Of a stretch of DNA of 15,445 nt, positions 7,503 to 14,799 are shown one piece after another. The stretch spans positions 1 to 15,445 of the forward strand of contig SMVS01000029.1 in the NCBI GenBank assembly GCA_004357435.1. The letters run 5' to 3'. The notes below the pieces were generated by a model. That model did no database searches. It was not told the DNA's origin and saw only the letters and a list, made by a program, of their open reading frames with translations. This stretch comes from Nitrospina sp. Lineage in GTDB: Bacteria; Nitrospinota; Nitrospinia; Nitrospinales; Nitrospinaceae. Both the position numbers and the translations under genes were made by a program. The stretch's first letter is position 1; each line of letters starts with the position of its first letter.

Positions 7503-8267
7503 ATGGAGTTTCTCATACTAGAACAAGGTGGGAGTTTGAAAAAAAATAAATCCATTTATCGCAATTACTGGCAGTGGGGATTTAAAACCCGGTTGTATGA
7601 TTTACTGACTCCTCAGGCCTACCGCGATTCGCTCGCGCGGGCGGCTCATTATTGTGATCTTTCAGCCGGGCAGGTCGTGCTGGATGCGGGATGCGGATCG
7701 GGTTCGCTGATCCCCTTTCTGGCTAACAGTTTAAAAGGGGGTGGGCGCTATTTGGGGATCGACATACTCAATAGTGGCTTTCCGGGTTTGATGCGCATGG
7801 CGGATAGAATGGGTTTGGGCGAGCGGGTGGAATTAATTTGTGGTGATTATTCCGGCGACCTGGTTCTCAAAGAGAACTCCGTGGATGTGGTGGTGGCCCA
7901 TTTTTCCCTCTACACGCTAGCCTATTCTGCCCGGCGAAACCAGGTTTTGAAAAACCTGTTCAGGGTGGTGAAGCCGGCGGGCCATCTCATCACGGCGAAC
8001 CCTTCCAGGGATTACGACGCAAAGAAAATCATTGAGGAAAGTCTGGTTTCTCTTGAGTCGACTGAATATTTTTTTTCTAAATTTTTTCTGTACCCTCTAA
8101 CTCTGCGGCTGGGCCTTCGCTTCATTGAAAAACAATTGAAGTCGGGAGTCTGGCATTCCTACTCGCTGGAAGAAATGGGTGAGGAAGTCCGGCAGGCGGG
8201 TTTCACAGTACAAACCGGCGAATCGGTCTATGCCGGTTCGGCCTGGCTGGTGGTTGCTGAAAAATAG
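7503..8267 (+). CDS. Class I SAM-dependent methyltransferase
   Basis: Methyltransferase of the Rossmann-like class I type, 254 residues. Motif I is VVLDAGCGSGSL (residues 58-69), the SAM-binding glycine loop. The acidic end of strand two is YLGIDIL (83-89), with D87 expected to bind the ribose hydroxyls. Motif III is ICGDYSGD (112-119), and VDVVVAHFSLYTL followed by LFRVVKPAGHLITANPS (152-168) covers the usual motif IV and post-motif strands. The N-terminus contains NYWQWGFKTRLYDLL, similar in style to UbiE-like enzymes that act on small or lipid molecules, but nothing in the sequence fixes the substrate. The ATG lacks a good Shine-Dalgarno sequence; TATTAT lies directly before it (7497-7502), so translation may begin further in. 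A TTG at 7536 has GGTGGGAG, but only one base away. It is convergent with the 279-residue orphan gene. Confidence 0.88.
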   Translation: MEFLILEQGGSLKKNKSIYRNYWQWGFKTRLYDLLTPQAYRDSLARAAHYCDLSAGQVVLDAGCGSGSLIPFLANSLKGGGRYLGIDILNSGFPGLMRMADRMGLGERVELICGDYSGDLVLKENSVDVVVAHFSLYTLAYSARRNQVLKNLFRVVKPAGHLITANPSRDYDAKKIIEESLVSLESTEYFFSKFFLYPLTLRLGLRFIEKQLKSGVWHSYSLEEMGEEVRQAGFTVQTGESVYAGSAWLVVAEK

Positions 8268-8293
8268 AATTGGGTTGGCGAGAGGAACCTTTT

Positions 8294-9133
8294 TTAGCGC
8301 GGGTTGGGTTTTCCCCAAACCCAAATCTTGAGGTGAGAGCCCATGGAATAAGCCTGGTCCATCAGGGAGTCGCCGTCCAAGGCTTCCCAACTGCCTTCCT
8401 TCTTTTGGTTCAGGTAATCGTAAATGGGATTATCAGCAGAGGTGTAAAACAGCTCCAAATCTTTTTCACCAATCGGCTTGTTCAACAATAGGTTGATGGT
8501 AACCTCGTCTATTTTATAGGTTTCCTTGAGCGCCTGGAGGGCGTCTTCGCGCGATTCCCCGCTTTCGACCTTTTTATCGAGTTCCCCGGCGATGGCCTTG
8601 TTACGTTTGGCCAAGGGATAGTGAGTCGTGTCCAGCTCCTTGCCGATGTGAAAATCCAGATCGGGAAAATAAAGCTCCACCCAATCGTCAAAATCGATTT
8701 CCACCTCATCGGAAGCCTGATAGTCACGGGCTTGCTTGGGTGACTCCCTCAGCAGCTGATTGTAAATCGCGATGAACTGTTTGATACAGTCAAAGGTCAA
8801 GGCGTAATAATAGGCGTTCATGCGATACCAGTCCTCGGGGGCGTTGTGGGAGTTGATCATCTTGCGAAGCATGATCATGAGGGTGTCGGCATCGGCGAAA
8901 TGATGGGAAAAGGGAAATGCCTGTTGCAGGTATTCTTTCAGCATGTCAGCATTTTCCTCGGCCGATTCAATTTTTTCCTGCAATTCGGTTTTGGCATGAT
9001 CCAGCGAATGAAAGACGATACGCTCGTGATTCAATTTCCGCTGGTAATCCATGTATTCCTTCAGCTCGGGGTTCTGACCCTCCTGGGAATGCTTCGGATT
9101 GCTTTGGGTGATGTCTTTGGCGAAGGCTAGCAT
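8294..9133 (-). CDS. Uncharacterised cytoplasmic protein, 279 residues
   Basis: I do not recognise this family. The product is acidic and mostly helical, with no signal peptide or membrane segment and a single cysteine (C116). Residues 25-72 are a charged helix region with heptad-like hydrophobic spacing. Residues 78-130 (DADTLMIMLRKMINSHNAPEDW, then YRMNAYYYALTFDCIKQFIAIYNQLL) look like a helical core. An acidic aromatic patch follows (DEVEIDFDDWVELYFPDLDF, 142-161), then a lysine-rich helix, and a tail ending KIWVWGKPNPR. The open frame continues upstream to a TTG at 9190, but ATG 9133 has a GAGAG element close upstream and is the more likely start. Its stop lies 26 bases from the convergent methyltransferase stop. 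It is divergent from the radical SAM gene, with a 292-base gap between the starts. Coding is well supported by length and composition; no function is offered. Confidence 0.78.
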   Translation of the reverse strand: MLAFAKDITQSNPKHSQEGQNPELKEYMDYQRKLNHERIVFHSLDHAKTELQEKIESAEENADMLKEYLQQAFPFSHHFADADTLMIMLRKMINSHNAPEDWYRMNAYYYALTFDCIKQFIAIYNQLLRESPKQARDYQASDEVEIDFDDWVELYFPDLDFHIGKELDTTHYPLAKRNKAIAGELDKKVESGESREDALQALKETYKIDEVTINLLLNKPIGEKDLELFYTSADNPIYDYLNQKKEGSWEALDGDSLMDQAYSMGSHLKIWVWGKPNPR

Positions 9134-9264
9134 TTGACTCTCAAGTGTTGAATGGGGGCTTATTTTGACCTGACAGGGAAATGATTTCAAGATAATTTAA
9201 TTTCTTCGAGCCGCCGGGAAAATGGGCTGGAGTAGATATTTAGCTTCTGTTCAGGGGATTGTTA

Positions 9265-9270
9265 TATAAT
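9265..9270 (+). promoter_or_regulatory. Consensus -10 box upstream of the radical SAM gene
   Basis: A perfect TATAAT lies in an AT-rich patch, and transcription would be expected to start near 9277. No convincing -35 hexamer stands at 16-18 bases upstream (candidates such as TAGCTT or GCTTCT are poor), so an activator may be needed. The start would give a leader of about 150 nt before the radical SAM ATG at 9426. Confidence 0.45.
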
Positions 9271-9276
9271 ATAGGC

Positions 9277-9425
9277 CTTATAGGAACGAGGGAACGGAGG
9301 CTCAGGGTTCATTCTACCTTTGCCTGTGACGAGGCTTTCTGGCTCTGCTAGCAGGCGGCGGGGGGTGCCGTTGCGGAGAGCTTCCCGGAGGAATCAGGTT
9401 CGAACCGCATGGAAGGGCAGGCGCA
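9277..9425 (+). promoter_or_regulatory. Candidate structured 5' leader RNA (possible cis-regulator or ncRNA)
   Basis: This GC-rich stretch lies between a TATAAT box and the radical SAM start codon. Visible pairings are a hairpin at 9298-9325 (AGGC/GCCT and AGGGT/ACCTT with a small internal loop), a hairpin at 9354-9372 (GGCGGC/GCCGTT with a G-rich loop), and TGCGG (9372-9376) with CCGCA (9405-9409). CTTCC (9381-9385) can pair with GGAAG (9411-9415), which is part of the GGAAGGG Shine-Dalgarno sequence; four of the same bases, TTCC (9382-9385), can instead pair locally with GGAA (9390-9393). That gives mutually exclusive states with the ribosome site open or closed. I compared it by eye with the motifs I know of SRP RNA, 6S RNA, tmRNA, RNase P and common riboswitches and found no match. 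The pairings are seen; regulation is inferred. Confidence 0.4.
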
Positions 9426-10493
9426 ATGAACATCATTTTAAACAGCTATTGTAATTTAAAATGCAATTACTGTTTTGCCGATGAATACATGGAAGAGAAT
9501 GTGCAGTCTCCCGACAAATCCATGGATTACGAATTTTTCACGGATGAGTTGCTGCCAAGAATCAAAGTCGCTTCTCTGATCAATTTCATGGGGGGAGAGC
9601 CCACCCTGCATCCCCGCTTCACGGATATTTTTTCCCGCACCCTGGAAAGCTTGCAGCCCTTCACCTACCTGGGACTTTTCACCAATGGGTTGATGCCGGA
9701 TAAAGTGCTCGACTTCCTTTTGAAGACCGTCGGCCGAAGTGGCAGTATCGAGCGCCACATCCAATTGTCCATTCTCCTCAACTGGCAGACCATGGAGAAC
9801 ACCACCGAAAAAAATCACCAGCGTTGTCGGGAGGTGGCGGAAGCGCTTCTGGCCGAAAACGGCCACGGTCTTATGTTCAGCCTGAACTTGTATTCGCCCC
9901 GGCAGGAACTGCACAAGCAATGCCGGGAAATCGACGAAATTTATCAAGGCATGGGACTGCCGAAAAGTCAGAATTACAAAATTCGCGTCAGCCCGGCATT
10001 TCCCATTGTGGGCGAGCAGGACAACATCACGCTGGCTATTCGGGATTATCCCAAGGTAGGCAGGAAGATGCTGGATATTCTGCAGGAGTTCCCGCAAATG
10101 AATTTTCGGTTCGACTGCTCATTCCCGCCCTGTTTTTTGGATGATATCCAGAAGGAGGAATACCCCCTGGTAGAACGGCTTTTTTATCATGGTAGCCAGC
10201 CGGTTCCGAGTATCGATGAGTGGCAGGTACGGGATGTTTATTTTGGCTGTGCCGACGACAGCCCGATGGACATCGACCCGAAAGGGCATTGTTTCAATTG
10301 CTTTCCGTTTCACAATTTTAAGATAGGAAATGTCAAGGACTTCAAGGAGATCAACGAGCTCTCAGTGAGGAAGATGCATACTCGATTTCTCACCCACGCT
10401 TTTGAAGACGGCGAGGCCAAGGAACCCTGCAAGAGCTGTCCGCATTACATGGTGCGCTGTTCCGGCGGATGTTTCGCCTACAATTTCAATTGA
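9426..10493 (+). CDS. Radical SAM protein with SPASM-like C-terminal domain
   Basis: Radical SAM enzyme of 355 residues. The cluster-binding CX3CX2C motif is YCNLKCNYCF near the N-terminus (C9, C13, C16), and FMGGEPTLHP (residues 54-63) is the SAM-binding GGEP motif with the TLHP extension. The C-terminal third is cysteine-rich and fits the SPASM auxiliary-cluster pattern: C275-x11-G287-x4-C292, then C335-x2-C338-x6-C345-x3-C349 (CKSCPHYMVRCSGGC). The protein ends six residues after C349, so the last cysteine of the classic seven-cysteine SPASM pattern is absent. SPASM enzymes often modify peptides or proteins, but no precursor-like ORF with a plausible ribosome site lies next to the gene. 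The ATG has GGAAGGG eight bases upstream. The gene is single, preceded by the structured leader at 9277-9425, and convergent with the oxidoreductase gene. Fold assignment is firm; the reaction is unknown. Confidence 0.9.
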   Translation: MNIILNSYCNLKCNYCFADEYMEENVQSPDKSMDYEFFTDELLPRIKVASLINFMGGEPTLHPRFTDIFSRTLESLQPFTYLGLFTNGLMPDKVLDFLLKTVGRSGSIERHIQLSILLNWQTMENTTEKNHQRCREVAEALLAENGHGLMFSLNLYSPRQELHKQCREIDEIYQGMGLPKSQNYKIRVSPAFPIVGEQDNITLAIRDYPKVGRKMLDILQEFPQMNFRFDCSFPPCFLDDIQKEEYPLVERLFYHGSQPVPSIDEWQVRDVYFGCADDSPMDIDPKGHCFNCFPFHNFKIGNVKDFKEINELSVRKMHTRFLTHAFEDGEAKEPCKSCPHYMVRCSGGCFAYNFN

Positions 10494-10568
10494 TACGGAT
10501 CGAACCTCCCGCCAAAAGCCAAACAACAATCAGCAAACTCTTGATCACTCAGCGTCCGATTTTTTTCG

Positions 10569-10592
10569 CGGCACGGGGCAAAAGATGTGCCG
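10569..10592. terminator. Weak stem-loop between convergent genes
   Basis: CGGCAC (10569-10574) and GTGCCG (10587-10592) form a 6-bp stem with a 12-nt loop between the radical SAM and oxidoreductase stops. Seven Ts (10560-10566) lie before it on the plus strand, but neither strand has a T-run after the stem. It may act as a 3' end structure rather than a textbook intrinsic terminator. Confidence 0.25.
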
Positions 10593-10606
10593 GGTAGAGG
10601 GGGTGG

Positions 10607-11659
10607 TCAGCCCATGGGGATGATTGTGGATTCACCGTCATTGCGGAAACTATTGTTGACCGCTTCGGTGAATTTCATGTATTCGACCCCGGTGGTGAAC
10701 GTGGTGTATTCGATTTCCTCCTGGCCGCGAATGGCCTGAACAAACTCTTCCTCCACGCGCCAGCGGCCTTCCTTTTCCGGGGAGATTGAAACTTCCTTCA
10801 TTTCAGAATCATTTTTAGATCCGTAAAGCAGTTTTCCATCTACCTTGAACTCATAATACAAAACGCCTTCATTCCCAAAAATTTTTATATGGGGTGGGTC
10901 GGCATGGAGGTCCTGTTCGCTCATCGACAGCGACCCTAACATGCCGTTTCTCATTTCCATTTGAACCGTGAGGAAATCCGGAATTTCTATTTCAGCTTCA
11001 CTCCCGGAATCTGGGTCCAAAGCCTGCTGGGTGATGAATCTAGCTTGTGCGTTCACCGAATTGGCCGGGCCGAACCAGCGTAGCAGTGACTCATATATAA
11101 TTCCCAAAACCATGATGTTGGTGCCGCTATATTTTTTGTTGCGGCGCCAATGAAGAGAGTCACTGGGCGGGGTCAGGACGCTGGAGTGGAAGTTGAACTG
11201 GAAATGAAGCGGTTTGCCCAGCATATTTTGATCAATGAATTCTAAAATCGTTTGATCGGCTCGCAGGGTGAAGGGGGAGGGGACCAGTTGGGCCACGCTG
11301 TTGGGGTGGTCGTATGAGGCCTTGAGCATTGTTCGCGCTTCGGCCTCATCCATTGCCATACGAGCTTCGCAAAGGACATGTTTTCCCGATTTTAAGGCAA
11401 GACAGGTGGCTTCACAATGCAGGTAAGGCCAGGTTCCGATTAAAACGGCATCTATATTTTCGGACGTGGCCACATCCTGCCAGTGGGAACGGACGGTGGG
11501 TATTTGAAACTTATCGGCCACTCGTTGCGCGGAAGCGGTGGATCGGTTGGCCACTTCAAGAATTTCCACGCCTTCGATATTTTGCAGGCGCGGAATATGC
11601 TTTTGGCAGGTATTGGCGCCGGCTCCTATGATTCCTACGCGAATTTTTTCAATGGCCAT
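10607..11659 (-). CDS. Gfo/Idh/MocA-family oxidoreductase, atypical active site
   Basis: NAD(P)-dependent sugar dehydrogenase-type protein, 350 residues, normal for Gfo/Idh/MocA. The Rossmann N-terminus is IRVGIIGAGANTCQKHIP (residues 6-23), with a normal GxGxxx loop, and IDAVLIGTWPYLHCEATCLALKSGKHVLCE follows the family pattern. The usual EKP lysine motif reads EAR here (E98, A99, R100). The usual G-x-L-x-D-x-G-x-H motif reads TNIMVLGIIYE, so the catalytic Asp and His positions are V184 and I188. The C-terminal domain has the expected beta-sheet segments (FLTVQMEMRNGMLGSLSMSE, then IKIFGNEGVLYYEF). The ATG has GAGG eight bases upstream. It follows metK on the same strand, separated by a strong hairpin, so it may have its own promoter or depend on read-through. 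It could be a non-oxidoreductase branch of the family; the substrate is unknown. Confidence 0.86.
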   Translation of the reverse strand: MAIEKIRVGIIGAGANTCQKHIPRLQNIEGVEILEVANRSTASAQRVADKFQIPTVRSHWQDVATSENIDAVLIGTWPYLHCEATCLALKSGKHVLCEARMAMDEAEARTMLKASYDHPNSVAQLVPSPFTLRADQTILEFIDQNMLGKPLHFQFNFHSSVLTPPSDSLHWRRNKKYSGTNIMVLGIIYESLLRWFGPANSVNAQARFITQQALDPDSGSEAEIEIPDFLTVQMEMRNGMLGSLSMSEQDLHADPPHIKIFGNEGVLYYEFKVDGKLLYGSKNDSEMKEVSISPEKEGRWRVEEEFVQAIRGQEEIEYTTFTTGVEYMKFTEAVNNSFRNDGESTIIPMG

Positions 11660-11718
11660 AGATTATGCCTCTTCACTCTTCATAGGATTTGCAAGAGGAG
11701 AATGAAGGGGGATCGTGA

Positions 11719-11750
11719 AGCGGCGGGCATTGGAGTGCATGCCCGCCGCT
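11719..11750 (-). terminator. Perfect 12-bp stem-loop downstream of metK
   Basis: AGCGGCGGGCAT (11719-11730) and ATGCCCGCCGCT (11739-11750) are exact reverse complements around an 8-nt loop. The structure starts 6 bases after the metK stop codon. No long T-run follows on the minus strand (TTCACGATCCCCC), so it is either a non-canonical terminator or a 3'-end stabiliser that uncouples metK from the oxidoreductase gene. Confidence 0.6.
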
Positions 11751-11756
11751 GATAGA

Positions 11757-12917
11757 TTAAATCCCAGCGGCTTTTTTCAGCGCTTTGACTTTATCGGTTT
11801 TTTCCCAGGTGAACTCTTTTTCACTGCGGCCAAAATGTCCATAAGCCGCCGTTGCCTGGAAACGTGGTTTTCTCAATTGCAGGACTTTGATGATGCCTGC
11901 CGGTTTCAACTCGAAATGATCCCGGATCAATTTTTCAATATTTTTGGGGTTTATTTTGTGCGTGTCGAAAGTATCCACAAAAATAGAAACCGGATCGGCC
12001 ACGCCTATGGCATAGGCCAATTGAACTTCACAGCGGTCTGCGATTTTTGCGGCCACCAGGTTTTTGGCAATGTAGCGGGCCATGTAGGCGGCAGAGCGAT
12101 CCACTTTGGAAGAGTCTTTACCGGAAAAAGCGCCTCCGCCATGCCGTGAGAACCCGCCATAGGTGTCGACAATGATTTTTCTTCCCGTCAATCCACAATC
12201 CCCTTGAGGTCCGCCGATAACAAACCGACCGGTGGGGTTGATATGGATTTTCATTCTTTTGTGCTGAAAGCTTTTTGGGATCACTTTGTGAATGACGCTT
12301 TCGATGATTTCCGAACGAAGCTTTTTGATGGAAACCTGGTCGTCATGTTGTGATGAAATGACGACCGTTTCAATACAGACCGGTTTGCCTTTTTCATAGC
12401 GCACCGATACCTGGGATTTACTGTCCGGCCTCAAGTAAGGGAGGAGTCCCTTTTTTCGGACAGCGGCTAATTTGTGGACCAGTTTATGAGCGTACATGAT
12501 AGGCGCGGGCATCAGTTCCTTGGTTTCGTTACTGGCGTAACCAAACATCATGCCTTGGTCGCCGGCTCCCTGTTCATGTTTGTTGTCGTCCACTCCCTGG
12601 GCGATGTCCTGGGATTGCTCGTCGAGCGTGACCATCACGCCGCAGGTTTCGTAATCAAATCCCATTTCTGAATGCGTGTAACCGATATCCCGAATGGTCT
12701 CACGGACAATTTTCGGGATTTCAATGTAGGCTTTGGTGGTGATTTCTCCGGAAACGACCACCAATCCAGTGGTGACCAAGGTTTCGCAGGCGACACGAGA
12801 CATGGGATCCTTTTTCAGCGCCGCATCCAGAACGGCATCGGAAATTTGGTCGGAGATTTTGTCTGGATGCCCTTCGGAAACAGATTCAGAAGTAAACAGG
12901 AAGTTGCCCTGGCTCAT
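11757..12917 (-). CDS. metK: S-adenosylmethionine synthetase (methionine adenosyltransferase)
   Basis: Makes S-adenosylmethionine from ATP and methionine in the cytosol. Its 386 residues match the family. Signature motifs are intact: FTSESVSEGHPDKISDQISD at the N-terminus, GAGDQGMMFGYA in the middle (the adenosine/methionine site), and RHGGGAFSGKDSSKVDRSAAYMAR, whose GGGAFSGKD is the phosphate-binding loop. The open frame runs 17 codons further upstream, but that extension has no homologous character. ATG 12917 gives the standard MSQ-FLFTSES start with AAGGGA (12925-12930 on this strand) seven bases upstream. It follows ptsI with an 87-base gap, in which I see no known SAM riboswitch, only a 6-bp inverted repeat (ACTTGA 12967-12972 / TCAAGT 12991-12996). 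It would supply SAM for the methyltransferase and radical SAM genes nearby, although that proximity is probably coincidental. Confidence 0.97.
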   Translation of the reverse strand: MSQGNFLFTSESVSEGHPDKISDQISDAVLDAALKKDPMSRVACETLVTTGLVVVSGEITTKAYIEIPKIVRETIRDIGYTHSEMGFDYETCGVMVTLDEQSQDIAQGVDDNKHEQGAGDQGMMFGYASNETKELMPAPIMYAHKLVHKLAAVRKKGLLPYLRPDSKSQVSVRYEKGKPVCIETVVISSQHDDQVSIKKLRSEIIESVIHKVIPKSFQHKRMKIHINPTGRFVIGGPQGDCGLTGRKIIVDTYGGFSRHGGGAFSGKDSSKVDRSAAYMARYIAKNLVAAKIADRCEVQLAYAIGVADPVSIFVDTFDTHKINPKNIEKLIRDHFELKPAGIIKVLQLRKPRFQATAAYGHFGRSEKEFTWEKTDKVKALKKAAGI

Positions 12918-13004
12918 ATTGCATTCCCTTTCGTTTTTATTGCAGTGGACAGATAAAGACTGAACCACTTGAAGTTATTTTCTTTTACGCTCAAGTTTCT
13001 TGGG

Positions 13005-14780
13005 TTAGCTCGATTTTTCCTCAAAAACCATATTTCTATCGAAATCAGTTGGAAAACGATTTCGCATTTCTTCAGATATAAATTGATTGATCTCTTTGGC
13101 GGTGGCCATGGTCAAAGCCTTGTCGGCTAAAATTTTAGCTTCCGCGATCGTGACTTTTCTAAGAATTTTCTTAACCTTGGGGATGGAGTGGGGTTCCATG
13201 CTCAACTCTTGAATTTCTCCAAGTCCCAACAAAAGCAAAGTGGCCATCGGATCCCCTCCCATTTCACCACAAATTGAAACGGGTTTCCCCCTGGCATTGG
13301 CCAGCACAAAAATATCTTTTAAAAGCTTTAAAATTGCAGGATGAAAAGGCTGGTAGAGGTACGCCACGTTTTCATTGGTGCGGTCAACTGCGAGAACGTA
13401 TTGTATCAAGTCATTGGTGCCAATGCTTATAAAATCGACTTCACCCAGCAAATGTTCGAGTGCCAACGCAGCGGCTGGAGTTTCGATCATGGCTCCAACT
13501 TCTATGTCGTTATCAAAAGGTATCTGTGCTCTTTTTAATTCTTTCTTGGCCTTTTTCAATAATTTATTGGCTTCTGTCAATTCCTCCAGGGTGGATATCA
13601 TGGGATAAAGGATTTTAATTTTCCCATAAAAACTGGCTCGCAAAATTGCTTTCATTTGCGAGATGAGCATATCTGGGTTGACCAGAGATAAGCGGATACC
13701 TCGCAGGCCTAAAGCCGGATTGTCCTCAGAAGCATCGTTTATTTTGTTAAGTTGTTTGTCAGCGCCAATATCAAGGGTGCGGATCACTACGGGATAAGGA
13801 TCCATTTCCCGCGCCACTTTTTTAAAGTTAAGGTATAAATCATTTTCATTCGGGAGTGACTCCCGTCCCATGTAAAGCAATTCGGTGCGGTACAACCCCA
13901 CGCCCTCGCCGCCATATTTGCGGGCGGTTTTGGCTTCTTGAACGGACTCGATGTTGGCCATGATGTGGATTGCCCGCCCGTCCAAAGTTTCAGAGGATAG
14001 GTTCACATCCTTGAGAAGAGCTTTTTCGTAGAGTAAATAATTCTGCTGTTTCTTTCGGTAATGCAGGACTTGCTCCTCATTGGGCTTGATAATAATTTCA
14101 CCTTCGATGGCATCGATGATGATCATGTCGCCGGAATTGACATGCTGAGTGAGGTCCGTCACGCCCACAAGAGCAGGAATGCCGAGGGCTGATGCAAATA
14201 TTCCCAGATGGGATGTCCGGCCTCCGACCTCTGTGGCCAGGCCGAGAATATAGTTTTTGGACATGAGCAAAGTGTCGGAAGGGCTGAGTTCATGCGTGAT
14301 GATCACCACCGGCTCGTCAATATCCTGTAAACTTTCCTGATGATGTCCGATTAGATTTTTGATCACTCCGTGAACCACGAGTTCCAGGTCGTCCTTTTTT
14401 CCCTTTAAATAATCGTCATTGATTTTATTGAACAGGCGAGTGAATTTTTCCAGAGTGTGGGTGAGGGCCCATTCCGCGTTGACTTTTTGTTGCTTGATGG
14501 TGTCAATGGTTTCATTGACCAGGATCTCGTCTTCCAATAGGAGGGTGTAGGTATCCAAAATGATGGAGTACTTATCGGCAATAGAACTGGCACGGCTTTT
14601 TATACTTTGGAGTTCCTCCTTGGACTTTTGAATAGCCTCCCGCAAGCGCATTATTTCGTCGTCAATCTCATCGGAATGCAGGGTGCGCTTGATAACACAC
14701 ACCTTGGACCGGTCCAGCAAATACGCGTTGCCGAAGGCCACGCCTCCTGAGACAGCTATTCCTTTTCGCGCTGATTTCAC
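13005..14780 (-). CDS. ptsI: Phosphoenolpyruvate-protein phosphotransferase (PTS enzyme I)
   Basis: Enzyme I of the phosphotransferase system; it autophosphorylates from PEP and passes phosphate to HPr or NPr. The length is about 591 residues, close to the E. coli 575, and there is no N-terminal GAF domain, so this is PtsI-like rather than PtsP. The phosphorylated histidine lies in GGRTSHLGIFASALGIPALVG (H191). The PEP-binding barrel shows EGVGLYRTELLYMGR, GLRGIRLSL, ETPAAALALEHLL and SIGTNDLIQYVLAVDR. The catalytic CGEMGG has its cysteine at 504, near the E. coli C502. The frame opens at a TTG (14786) that directly abuts an AGG. GTG 14780 has the same AGG six bases upstream and is the better start. 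It lies 41 bases after ptsN and upstream of metK on the same strand. Its phosphoacceptor HPr is not in this window. Confidence 0.95.
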   Translation of the reverse strand: MKSARKGIAVSGGVAFGNAYLLDRSKVCVIKRTLHSDEIDDEIMRLREAIQKSKEELQSIKSRASSIADKYSIILDTYTLLLEDEILVNETIDTIKQQKVNAEWALTHTLEKFTRLFNKINDDYLKGKKDDLELVVHGVIKNLIGHHQESLQDIDEPVVIITHELSPSDTLLMSKNYILGLATEVGGRTSHLGIFASALGIPALVGVTDLTQHVNSGDMIIIDAIEGEIIIKPNEEQVLHYRKKQQNYLLYEKALLKDVNLSSETLDGRAIHIMANIESVQEAKTARKYGGEGVGLYRTELLYMGRESLPNENDLYLNFKKVAREMDPYPVVIRTLDIGADKQLNKINDASEDNPALGLRGIRLSLVNPDMLISQMKAILRASFYGKIKILYPMISTLEELTEANKLLKKAKKELKRAQIPFDNDIEVGAMIETPAAALALEHLLGEVDFISIGTNDLIQYVLAVDRTNENVAYLYQPFHPAILKLLKDIFVLANARGKPVSICGEMGGDPMATLLLLGLGEIQELSMEPHSIPKVKKILRKVTIAEAKILADKALTMATAKEINQFISEEMRNRFPTDFDRNMVFEEKSS

Positions 14781-14799
14781 TTTCAACCTGAGTGGATTT

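Noticed and set aside
9222..9269. 15-codon ORF (MGWSRYLASVQGIVI) as a possible precursor peptide for the radical SAM enzyme
   Set aside because: It overlaps the TATAAT promoter-like box, has a poorly spaced ribosome site and no modifiable core motif.
9397..9406. GGTTCGAACC resembling the T-loop of a tRNA
   Set aside because: The flanking bases do not form a 5-bp T-stem, and no acceptor or anticodon stem fits; it is only a 10-bp palindrome inside the leader.
9372..9409. On the minus strand, GAACCTGAT resembling the 3' part of a TPP riboswitch
   Set aside because: The CTGAGA half and the downstream conserved block are absent, and no gene follows in the right place.
9330..9425. Upstream in-frame extension of the radical SAM protein
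   Set aside because: The frame is open back to 9330 but has no ATG, GTG or TTG start, and the translation is glycine-rich without family resemblance; ATG 9426 has a good Shine-Dalgarno sequence.
10560..10566. Run of seven Ts after the radical SAM gene as an intrinsic terminator
   Set aside because: No GC-rich hairpin lies immediately upstream of the T-run on the plus strand.
12918..13004. Possible SAM riboswitch upstream of metK
   Set aside because: Only a 6-bp inverted repeat with an 18-nt loop is present; none of the conserved SAM-I, SAM-II or SAM-III sequence blocks are seen.
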